From contig CAKTUP010000085.1 in the NCBI GenBank assembly GCA_934621705.1, positions 1 to 8,988 of the forward strand: a stretch of 8,988 bases of DNA, written 5' to 3'. This DNA comes from an uncultured Petrimonas sp. (GTDB lineage Bacteria > Bacteroidota > Bacteroidia > Bacteroidales > Dysgonomonadaceae). Shown here in pieces: positions 1 through 5,414 of this stretch. Under the pieces are notes generated by a model that saw only the letters and a list, made by a program, of their open reading frames with translations, had not been told where the DNA came from and did no database searches. Position numbers and translations under genes: made by a program. Every line of letters begins with the position of its first letter. The stretch's first letter is position 1.

Positions 1-437
1 CAAATCGACCACCGATTGTAATTCACTGCCGTAAATTCACTAAGTTTTTGCAAACGAATGGGATAAAGGTGGCACGAAATAGGTTTCTGCACCGAAATCC
101 GTCCTTCCCGATACGCCTTTTCAATGGAGCACTTGCACGTTCCGTCTTCGTCGAAATAGGTAAACACGCACTCCCGGCCGTTTATAATGGATGTTACCAA
201 CTCACCGTCGTAGTCGGTATAAGCAATGCCTTGCGCTTCGATAAGTTGTTGCGCCTGCGGCGAAAGGTCGTCCCAGATTTCGGGCAAAATCGATTTTATC
301 TGCTCAAATTCTTCCTGTTCTAACGGTGCTCCCGAGTCGCCTTCCACACAGCACGCACCTTTGCATTTATGCAAATCACAAATAAAATGCTCGTCAAAAA
401 TATCGTCAGACAATATGGTATCTCTAATTTGAATCAT
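1..437 (-). CDS. DUF3109 family cysteine-cluster protein (C-terminus cut by window edge)
   Basis: The 145 visible residues read from ATG at 437 leftwards to the edge. They begin MIQIRDTILSDDIFDEHF and carry eight cysteines: C20, C25, C29, C30, C90, C101, C103 and C122. The KCKGACC stretch (24-30) and the PISCHLYPIR stretch (119-128) are the parts that recall the DUF3109 family, a group related in style to YkgJ-type proteins and thought to bind a metal or Fe-S cluster. No signal peptide or membrane segment is visible, so it should be cytoplasmic. The biochemical role is unknown to me. It is the second gene of a minus-strand pair: its start lies 14 bp inside the end of the CPBP protease gene, which suggests translational coupling. 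Family members are about 190 residues, so roughly a quarter is missing off the left edge. The family assignment is from memory of the motif, not a search. Confidence 0.8.
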   Translation of the reverse strand, partial: MIQIRDTILSDDIFDEHFICDLHKCKGACCVEGDSGAPLEQEEFEQIKSILPEIWDDLSPQAQQLIEAQGIAYTDYDGELVTSIINGRECVFTYFDEDGTCKCSIEKAYREGRISVQKPISCHLYPIRLQKLSEFTAVNYNRWSI

Positions 438-1308
438 CTTTTTTAAATAGTTTTTTGTATCGTAAAAACACGAAATACGTCAACACTCCGCTGGCGATCA
501 TTACAACAAACGATGCCCACGTCAACGGTTTATCTTCCAGTTGCTCCAGAAAGTTGCTTTCACCCCAAAAGTAAGTAACCACAACCACGGTAGCGTTATT
601 CACAAAGTGATACAGTATGGGAATCCACAAATTTCGCGAGTAAAGAAACAAATATCCCAGCACGGCTCCCATCAGTAATCGCGGGAAAAAACCGTAAAAT
701 TGCAAATGTATTGCACTAAAAATAAATGCCCCTATCCACACCGCCAGGTGCCCGTTTCGCAACCATTTTTCAATAAACTGCTGCAAAGCGCCACGAAAAA
801 ACAACTCTTCCACAAAAGCTGCCGCGGCTGCGATAATCAATACATTTAAGAGTAAATCCCAGACCGTTTTTCCCGACAGAAAAAGGTCGGTAACCTGTTT
901 GGCCGAATCCTCCAACTGGCGCATCCACGTTTCGATTCCTTTTAATGCTTCCGGAAATGTCATTTGCTCATTCCATTGTGCTACAACGGCTATCGCCGGA
1001 TAAGAAACCAAAAAAATCAGAAGCCCGTAGAAAAGTCCTTGCGGCATTTCTCCAGTCTTTTTCACACCGAGCATCTGCATCGGATTATCCGTAATCCATC
1101 GGCAAACGGTGTAAGCCGGCAAAAACATCATAAAAATATCCTGCAAAATAATACTGAACCTAAAATACCAGATACTACCCTGAAAATCAGGCTGAGCTGT
1201 GCCAGCCAAAAATAAAACGGCGCTCGCTACAAACGAACCCATTAACGAAAACAGGAATAAATAAAAAATCCTTGTCCGGTTTGAGCTATGTTCGAGCATT
1301 TTTTGCAT
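424..1308 (-). CDS. CPBP-family intramembrane metalloprotease
   Basis: A polytopic membrane protein of 294 residues from ATG at 1308. It has about eight hydrophobic segments and the three CPBP (Abi, PF02517) motifs. In this numbering these are EELFFR with E167, E168 and R172; FSAIH with H201; and HFVNN with H234 and N238. The glutamates and histidines are expected to ligand the catalytic metal, as in Rce1-type proteases. Substrate is unknown; relatives process membrane or prenylated proteins or give immunity to peptides. The frame could be extended to a TTG at 1323, but that codon sits almost on the predicted transcription start, so ATG 1308 (or ATG 1299) is preferred. The C-terminus is basic and polar (KKLFKKDDSN) and overlaps the next gene by 14 bp. 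It faces away from tig, so a functional link with the chaperone-protease cluster is not implied. Confidence 0.88.
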   Translation of the reverse strand: MQKMLEHSSNRTRIFYLFLFSLMGSFVASAVLFLAGTAQPDFQGSIWYFRFSIILQDIFMMFLPAYTVCRWITDNPMQMLGVKKTGEMPQGLFYGLLIFLVSYPAIAVVAQWNEQMTFPEALKGIETWMRQLEDSAKQVTDLFLSGKTVWDLLLNVLIIAAAAAFVEELFFRGALQQFIEKWLRNGHLAVWIGAFIFSAIHLQFYGFFPRLLMGAVLGYLFLYSRNLWIPILYHFVNNATVVVVTYFWGESNFLEQLEDKPLTWASFVVMIASGVLTYFVFLRYKKLFKKDDSN

Positions 1309-1327
1309 ACTTCGTAATTTCAAGCCG

Positions 1328-1357
1328 CAAAGATAGGCAAAATCGGGTGAATGCGAA
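1328..1357 (-). promoter_or_regulatory. Candidate Bacteroidota-type promoter for the CPBP/DUF3109 pair
   Basis: Read on the minus strand, TATCTTTG (1335 to 1328) matches the -7 consensus TAnnTTTG exactly. A weak -33 box, TTCG (1357 to 1354), lies 18 nt upstream. The predicted transcript would start around 1322-1325, leaving only about 15 nt before ATG 1308. This is an inference from the consensus; no transcript data are available. Confidence 0.5.
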
Positions 1358-1400
1358 CGGCTTATTTTGCATTGTTTAAAGAATTAAGCATCAAATATTT

Positions 1401-1431
1401 TTTGCAGTTACCAATATAAAGCGTATTTTTG
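1401..1431 (+). promoter_or_regulatory. Candidate tig promoter (TTTG-N19-TATTTTTG)
   Basis: TTTG at 1401-1404 and TATTTTTG at 1424-1431 are separated by 19 nt. Both boxes match the Bacteroidota primary sigma factor consensus (TTTG, 19-21 nt, TAnnTTTG) completely. Transcription would start near 1436-1440, giving a leader of about 80 nt that contains the hairpin at 1447-1473. It lies about 65 bp from the divergent minus-strand promoter. Confidence 0.7.
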
Positions 1432-1446
1432 CATCCAATTTTGAAA

Positions 1447-1473
1447 AATCGGTTTTTAGTATTTAAACCGATT
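1447..1473 (+). promoter_or_regulatory. Perfect 9-bp hairpin in the tig 5' leader
   Basis: AATCGGTTT (1447-1455) and AAACCGATT (1465-1473) are exact reverse complements around a 9-nt loop. The hairpin would lie about 10 nt from the predicted 5' end of the tig mRNA and about 47 nt before its ATG. It is not followed by a T tract, so it is not a standard terminator. A role in mRNA stability or as a protein-binding palindrome on DNA is possible; which one cannot be told from sequence. Confidence 0.6.
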
Positions 1474-1520
1474 GATAGTCAAACAAAAACAAAACATAAA
1501 AGACAAAATAAACAGTTCAA

Positions 1521-2912
1521 ATGAAGGTAACACTCAACAAAACAGACAATGTGAACGGCATCATCGCCATTGAATTAGAAAAACCTGATTATCAAGAAAA
1601 CGTTGACAAATCGCTGAATCAATTTCGTCACAAAGCCAATATCCCCGGTTTTCGCCAGGGAAAAGTTCCCAAGGGAATTATCCAAAAAATGTATGGAAAA
1701 TCCGTTCTTGCCGAAGAAATCAACAAACTGGTAAGCAATGAATTGTATAAATATATCAAAGACAATAACCTGAATATTCTGGGTGAACCGCTGCCAAACG
1801 AAGAAGAACAAAAAACGATTGATTTTGATAAAGACGAAAATTTCGAATTTAAGTTCGACGTTGCGCTGGCTCCCGAGTTTGAACTGCCGCTGAACAAAAA
1901 AGATGCGCTCACGTATTACAACGTGAAGCTCGAAGACGATTTGCTGGACAAGCAATACGATGCTTACAAGCAAAATTACGGAACGTATAAAAAAGTGGAA
2001 GAAGCCGCTGTTGAAACCGACCTTGTGAAAGGAAAAATCACGGAAATAGACAACGGCGAACCCAAAGAAAACCTGCTCAAAATTGAGAACGGCATCATTA
2101 TGCCGTCGTACATCAAAGACGAAGAAACCAAAAAGAAATTCGTGGGCGCGAACGTGGGCGACAGCATCGTTTTCAACCCCAAAACCGCTTACGACAACAA
2201 TGCCGCGGAAATATCATCGTTGTTGCAAATTTCCAAAGACGATGTGAAAGAAGTCAACTCCGATTTTACATTCGAAATTCAGGAAGTTACCCGCTACGAA
2301 GAAGCCGAAATGAATCAGGAGTTGTTCGACAAGGTGCTGGGTGAAGGCGTGGCTTCATCGGAAGACGATTTCAAATCGAAAGTTTCAGAAATGCTGAACA
2401 ACCAGTTCAAACCCGCTGCCGATAACCTGTTTATGAAATCGGCACGCGAGCTGATCCTTAAAAAACTGAAAGACGTGGAATTTCCCGACGCTTTCCTGAA
2501 ACGCTGGTTGTTAGTTGCCAACGAAAAAAATACGGAAGAAACCATCGAAAGCGATTATCCGAAAATTGCCGAAGATTTGAAATTTCACCTTTCGAAAGAA
2601 AAAATCGTAAAAGAACAGGATATCAAAATCGAAAACACCGATGTGGAAGCGTTTGCAGCCGAAGTGGCCAAAGCGCAATTTTCGCAATACGGAATGAGCA
2701 ACGTTCCGGCCGATGTGCTTGAAAACTACGTGAAACGCATGCTGGGCGACCAAAACACAGTGCGCAACATGTACGACCAAGTGGTTGAAAACAAGGTGAT
2801 GGAATGGTTGAAACAAACCGTTAAGGTAAACGAAAAAGAGATTTCATCGAAAGATTTCGAAAAACTCCTTTCGGAAGACAACGAAACAGAGAAAAAAGAA
2901 GATAAAGAATAA
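1521..2912 (+). CDS. tig: Trigger factor, ribosome-associated chaperone
   Basis: A cytoplasmic chaperone of 463 residues that meets nascent chains at the ribosome exit tunnel. The N-terminal ribosome-binding domain (about 1-115) contains the signature loop GFRQGKVP at 43-50, the tip that docks on ribosomal protein L23. A domain in the position of the FKBP-type prolyl isomerase (about 165-258) is strongly diverged. The helical SurA-like substrate cradle follows (about 259-435), then a charged tail rich in Glu and Lys (SEDNETEKKEDKE). Length is close to that usual for Bacteroidota. The start is the first ATG in frame and is preceded by an A-rich tract without a Shine-Dalgarno site. It heads the tig-clpP-clpX cluster, a common arrangement across bacteria. 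clpP follows after 156 bp and appears to have its own promoter. Confidence 0.95.
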   Translation: MKVTLNKTDNVNGIIAIELEKPDYQENVDKSLNQFRHKANIPGFRQGKVPKGIIQKMYGKSVLAEEINKLVSNELYKYIKDNNLNILGEPLPNEEEQKTIDFDKDENFEFKFDVALAPEFELPLNKKDALTYYNVKLEDDLLDKQYDAYKQNYGTYKKVEEAAVETDLVKGKITEIDNGEPKENLLKIENGIIMPSYIKDEETKKKFVGANVGDSIVFNPKTAYDNNAAEISSLLQISKDDVKEVNSDFTFEIQEVTRYEEAEMNQELFDKVLGEGVASSEDDFKSKVSEMLNNQFKPAADNLFMKSARELILKKLKDVEFPDAFLKRWLLVANEKNTEETIESDYPKIAEDLKFHLSKEKIVKEQDIKIENTDVEAFAAEVAKAQFSQYGMSNVPADVLENYVKRMLGDQNTVRNMYDQVVENKVMEWLKQTVKVNEKEISSKDFEKLLSEDNETEKKEDKE

Positions 2913-2913
2913 T

Positions 2914-2944
2914 ATTGTTTCTCAGACAAAATTAAATATCTTTG
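2914..2944 (+). promoter_or_regulatory. Candidate clpP promoter (ATTG-N19-TATCTTTG)
   Basis: TATCTTTG at 2937-2944 matches TAnnTTTG exactly, with TTG inside ATTG (2914-2917) placed 19 nt upstream. The -33 box begins two bases after the tig stop codon. Transcription would begin near 2949-2953, giving a leader of about 115-120 nt before clpP. A weaker variant, TTTATTTG at 2990-2997, also exists without a convincing upstream box. Confidence 0.55.
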
Positions 2945-3032
2945 CTTCCAATATATTGTTAATTCTTTCTGATTCGATAAAGTTGGCATTTTATTTGCAT
3001 AACATTCAATCGAGTAGAATTATTAACATCGT

Positions 3033-3050
3033 ATTCCGCATTTGCGGGAT
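3033..3050 (+). promoter_or_regulatory. Short hairpin in the clpP leader
   Basis: ATTCCGC (3033-3039) pairs with GCGGGAT (3044-3050) around the loop ATTT, with one G-U pair. It ends 18 nt before the preferred clpP ATG. The alternative TTG start at 3042 falls in its loop, which argues against that start. It could influence ribosome access or mRNA decay; no function is shown. Confidence 0.4.
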
Positions 3051-3068
3051 GATAAAAAAACAACACCT

Positions 3069-3746
3069 ATGCAAACTGATTTTAGAAAATACGCCGTTAA
3101 GCACCTCGGTATGAGCAGTACACGTTTAGACGGCTATGCAAAAATAATAAGCGCCGGCGGCGGATACATTTCCCCGACCATTATCGAAGAACGTCAGCTT
3201 AACGTGGCTCAAATGGACGTTTTCTCGCGCTTGATGATGGACCGCATCATTTTCCTCGGCACACAGATTGACGATTACACCGCCAACGTAATTCAAGCGC
3301 AGTTGCTCTATCTCGACTCCGCCGATCAGGGAAAAGACATTTCCATCTACATCAACTCGCCCGGCGGATCGGTGTATGCCGGTTACGGAATTTACGACAC
3401 CATGCAGTTCATTTCCAGCAATGTTACCACCATTTGTACCGGAATAGCGGCTTCCATGGCAGCTGTTTTGCTTGTTGCCGGAACGCCCAAAAAACGCATG
3501 GCTCTTCCGCATTCGCGCGTAATGATCCACCAACCGCTCGGCGGCGTGCAGGGACAGGCATCGGATATTGAAATTACCGCCCGCGAAATCGCAAAAATTA
3601 AACAGGAATTAAACTCAATCATCTCAACTCATACCGGAAAACCCATCGAAGAAGTGGCACGCGACTCAGACCGCGACTTCTGGATGAGCGCTTCCGAAGC
3701 CAAAGAATACGGAATGGTGGACGAGATATTAATAAAAAAGAAATAA
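3069..3746 (+). CDS. clpP: ATP-dependent Clp protease, proteolytic subunit ClpP
   Basis: A serine peptidase of 225 residues (family S14) that forms two stacked heptameric rings and degrades proteins fed in by ClpX. The catalytic triad is visible with the spacing of E. coli ClpP: S129 in GIAASMAAVL, H154 in VMIHQPLGG and D203 in DRDFWMSA. The SPGGS motif that forms part of the substrate-binding strand and oxyanion region is at 97-101. The N-terminal extension before RQLNVAQMDVFSRLMM is about 40 residues and is typical of Bacteroidales ClpP; part may be a propeptide or axial loop. The frame opens earlier at a TTG (3042), but ATG 3069, giving MQTDFRKYAVKHLGM, fits family members best. clpX follows after 96 bp, an interval filled by a palindromic repeat. 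Confidence 0.96.
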   Translation: MQTDFRKYAVKHLGMSSTRLDGYAKIISAGGGYISPTIIEERQLNVAQMDVFSRLMMDRIIFLGTQIDDYTANVIQAQLLYLDSADQGKDISIYINSPGGSVYAGYGIYDTMQFISSNVTTICTGIAASMAAVLLVAGTPKKRMALPHSRVMIHQPLGGVQGQASDIEITAREIAKIKQELNSIISTHTGKPIEEVARDSDRDFWMSASEAKEYGMVDEILIKKK

Positions 3747-3830
3747 CCTCTAAATCCCCTAAAGGGGACTTTTGCGGACTACAATCAATAAATCATAGCC
3801 CTTGAAACTCCCCTTTTGGGGGCGGGGGTA
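3747..3830. repeat. Palindromic intergenic repeat (MITE/REP-like) between clpP and clpX
   Basis: The two ends of this gap are imperfect inverted repeats of each other. The left core at 3756-3772 (CCCCTAAAGGGG then ACTTT) matches the reverse complement of the right core at 3805-3821 at 15 of 17 positions. Each core is itself a palindrome: TCCCC-TAAA-GGGGA at 3755-3768 and CCCC-TTTT-GGGG at 3810-3821. The central 32 bp or so is AT-rich and non-coding. Very similar C/G-tract units recur between genes in many Bacteroidota genomes in my recollection. The first hairpin followed by CTTTT might also act as a weak terminator or 3'-end stabiliser for clpP mRNA. The element begins directly after the clpP stop and ends about 12 nt before the clpX ATG. 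Confidence 0.7.
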
Positions 3831-3842
3831 ATCTATAAGAAA

Positions 3843-5084
3843 ATGGCCAAAAAAGCAAACAGCAGCAACCATTGCAGTTTTTGTGGAAGAAGCGAAAACG
3901 ATGTAAACCTGCTTATCTCGGGAATATCGGGTTACATCTGCGATATGTGCTCGGAACAGGCGCACGAAATTGTGCTGGAAACCTTCAAAAGCAGCGGAAA
4001 ATCAACACCCGATATATCGCTCAACTCGCTTCCCAAACCCAAACAGATAAAAGAGTTTCTCGATCAATACGTAATCGGACAAGACAACGCCAAGCGTTTT
4101 CTATCGGTTTCGGTTTACAACCACTACAAGCGAATTCTGCAAAAAACGGTGAAGGACGATGTGGAGATCGAAAAATCCAATATCATCATGGTGGGCGCCA
4201 CCGGAACCGGTAAAACCCTGCTGGCCAGAACCATCGCCAAGCTGCTGCGCGTGCCGTTTACCATTGTAGATGCCACCGTCCTCACCGAAGCCGGTTACGT
4301 GGGCGAAGATATCGAAAGCATTCTCACGCGGTTGCTGCAAGTTGCCGATTACGACGTTTCCGCTGCCGAACGCGGCATCGTTTTCATCGATGAAATAGAT
4401 AAAATTGCCCGCAAAGGCGACAATCCGTCCATCACCCGCGATGTGAGCGGCGAAGGCGTTCAGCAGGGCTTGCTAAAATTGTTGGAAGGAGCCGTAGTTA
4501 ACGTTCCGCCGCAAGGTGGGCGCAAACATCCCGAACAGCGGATGATTTCGGTAAACACCAAAAACATTTTGTTTGTTTGCGGCGGCGCTTTCGACGGCAT
4601 CGAAAAGAAAATAGCCAACAGGTTGAATACGCGTGTGGTGGGTTACGCAGCCAGCGGAAAAACCGCCGATATAGACCGTAACAACCTGCTTCAGTACATC
4701 ACTCCGATGGATTTAAAGTCGTTCGGCCTGATTCCTGAGATTATCGGCCGTTTACCTATTCTCACCTACCTGGAACCGTTAGACAGAGACGCTTTGCTGA
4801 GAATTCTCACCGAACCCAAAAACTCCATCATCAAGCAATACGAAAAACTTTTCTCCATGGACAACGTTGCGCTCACATTCGATAAGGATGTTTACGAGTA
4901 TATCGTGGACAAAGCCATCGAGTTCAAGCTCGGCGCGCGCGGACTGCGCTCCATTGTAGAAAGTATAATGATAGACGCTATGTTCAACATACCGTCGGAA
5001 GAGAAGAAAAAACTGCACGTAACGCGCGAATACGCCGTTAAACATTTCGAAAAATCAGATTTCCGGCACCTGAGAGTAGCATAA
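3843..5084 (+). CDS. clpX: ATP-dependent Clp protease, unfoldase subunit ClpX
   Basis: A hexameric AAA+ unfoldase of 413 residues that recognises tagged substrates, threads them through its pore and delivers them to ClpP. The N-terminal zinc-binding domain has four cysteines in CxxC pairs (C11, C14, C33, C36). In the AAA+ module, Walker A GATGTGKT is at 118-125, the GYVG pore loop at 151-154 and Walker B VFIDEID around 180-186. The RKH pore-entry loop is at 227-229, the arginine finger (LIPEIIGR) at R303 and sensor 2 (GARGLR) at R366. The loop that carries the IGF tripeptide for docking to ClpP in E. coli reads RVVGYAAS here, with VGY at 266-268. ATG 3843 is preferred over an in-frame TTG at 3816 that lies inside the upstream repeat. 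No promoter match is visible directly upstream, so co-transcription with clpP is likely. Confidence 0.96.
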   Translation: MAKKANSSNHCSFCGRSENDVNLLISGISGYICDMCSEQAHEIVLETFKSSGKSTPDISLNSLPKPKQIKEFLDQYVIGQDNAKRFLSVSVYNHYKRILQKTVKDDVEIEKSNIIMVGATGTGKTLLARTIAKLLRVPFTIVDATVLTEAGYVGEDIESILTRLLQVADYDVSAAERGIVFIDEIDKIARKGDNPSITRDVSGEGVQQGLLKLLEGAVVNVPPQGGRKHPEQRMISVNTKNILFVCGGAFDGIEKKIANRLNTRVVGYAASGKTADIDRNNLLQYITPMDLKSFGLIPEIIGRLPILTYLEPLDRDALLRILTEPKNSIIKQYEKLFSMDNVALTFDKDVYEYIVDKAIEFKLGARGLRSIVESIMIDAMFNIPSEEKKKLHVTREYAVKHFEKSDFRHLRVA

Positions 5085-5260
5085 AAACAATCGTTTTTTT
5101 GCCGTTATTTGAGTAAATTCCTGTTTCAGGAAAGGGCTTTTCTGTGTCAAAAATTCAAAAGTAAAATTTTTAACACTACTAATTTGTTTATTCAATCTTT
5201 ATACTCTAATTTAGTTTTTATTTTTGAATTGGATTTGTTTTGAAATTTAAAATACTTTTA
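5085..5260. other. AT-rich intergenic region after clpX
   Basis: No open frame of note. It holds the small hairpin at 5118-5132 and, directly after the clpX stop, AAAAAC-AATC-GTTTTT, an AT-only-style stem followed by T residues that could be a weak terminator. A second TAnnTTTG match (TATTTTTG, 5219-5226) lacks a -33 box at the right distance. The remainder is A/T-rich sequence in which I see no further structure. Confidence 0.5.
5118..5132 (+). terminator. Possible weak terminator hairpin downstream of clpX
   Basis: TTCCTG (5118-5123) pairs perfectly with CAGGAA (5127-5132) around TTT. The next bases are AGGGCTTTTC rather than a clean T run, so intrinsic termination would be inefficient. 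It lies 34 bp past the clpX stop and before the recQ promoter, the expected place for a transcript end. Confidence 0.35.
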
Positions 5261-5268
5261 TACTTTTG
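5239..5268 (+). promoter_or_regulatory. Candidate recQ promoter (TTTG-N18-TACTTTTG)
   Basis: TTTG at 5239-5242 and TACTTTTG at 5261-5268 are both full consensus matches, 18 nt apart. The predicted transcript starts near 5273-5277 and has a leader of about 140 nt, which contains the repeats at 5293-5380. Confidence 0.65.
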
Positions 5269-5292
5269 CATAAATACAGTTGAATAGTATAC

Positions 5293-5319
5293 GTGTTGAC
5301 GAGTAAATAAGCTCAACAC
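5293..5319 (+). repeat. Inverted repeat in the recQ leader
   Basis: GTGTTGA (5293-5299) and TCAACAC (5313-5319) are exact reverse complements around a 13-nt spacer. The GTTGAC word at 5295-5300 recurs in the opposite orientation as GTCAAC at 5350 and 5373, inside the adjacent tandem repeat, so alternative pairings in the transcript are possible. Confidence 0.55.
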
Positions 5320-5334
5320 CGGTACGCTACACTC

Positions 5335-5380
5335 GTTTACAATAAACCCGTCAACTTGTTTACTAAAAACTTGTCAACTA
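5335..5380 (+). repeat. Tandem duplication of a 23-bp unit upstream of recQ
   Basis: The units 5335-5357 and 5358-5380 are directly adjacent and agree at 18 of 23 positions; both begin GTTTAC and contain GTCAACT near the end. Within the units, 7-8 nt words ending in AAC or TAC recur (CGTTTAC, AATAAAC, CCGTCAAC, TTGTTTAC, TAAAAAC, TTGTCAAC), so the block looks like a decayed short-period repeat. It ends 34 bp before the recQ ATG. Confidence 0.65.
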
Positions 5381-5414
5381 AAGTATTTTAATTAAAAGCT
5401 TAATTGCTTCTATT

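Noticed and set aside
48..432. Plus-strand open frames opposite the DUF3109 gene
   Set aside because: They resemble no family and lie antisense to a gene with clear conserved cysteine motifs.
2911..2934. AT-rich imperfect stem after tig as a terminator
   Set aside because: The pairing has a mismatch, there is no GC-rich core or T tract, and it overlaps the likely clpP -33 box.
3042..3068. N-terminal extension of ClpP from TTG 3042
   Set aside because: The codon lies in a leader hairpin, and ATG 3069 gives an N-terminus typical of Bacteroidales ClpP.
3816..3842. N-terminal extension of ClpX from TTG 3816
   Set aside because: It starts inside the palindromic repeat and encodes glycine-rich sequence not found in ClpX; ATG 3843 fits the family.
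5156..5163. Minus-strand TACTTTTG as an antisense promoter into clpX
   Set aside because: No -33 box at the right distance, and the word is expected by chance in AT-rich DNA.
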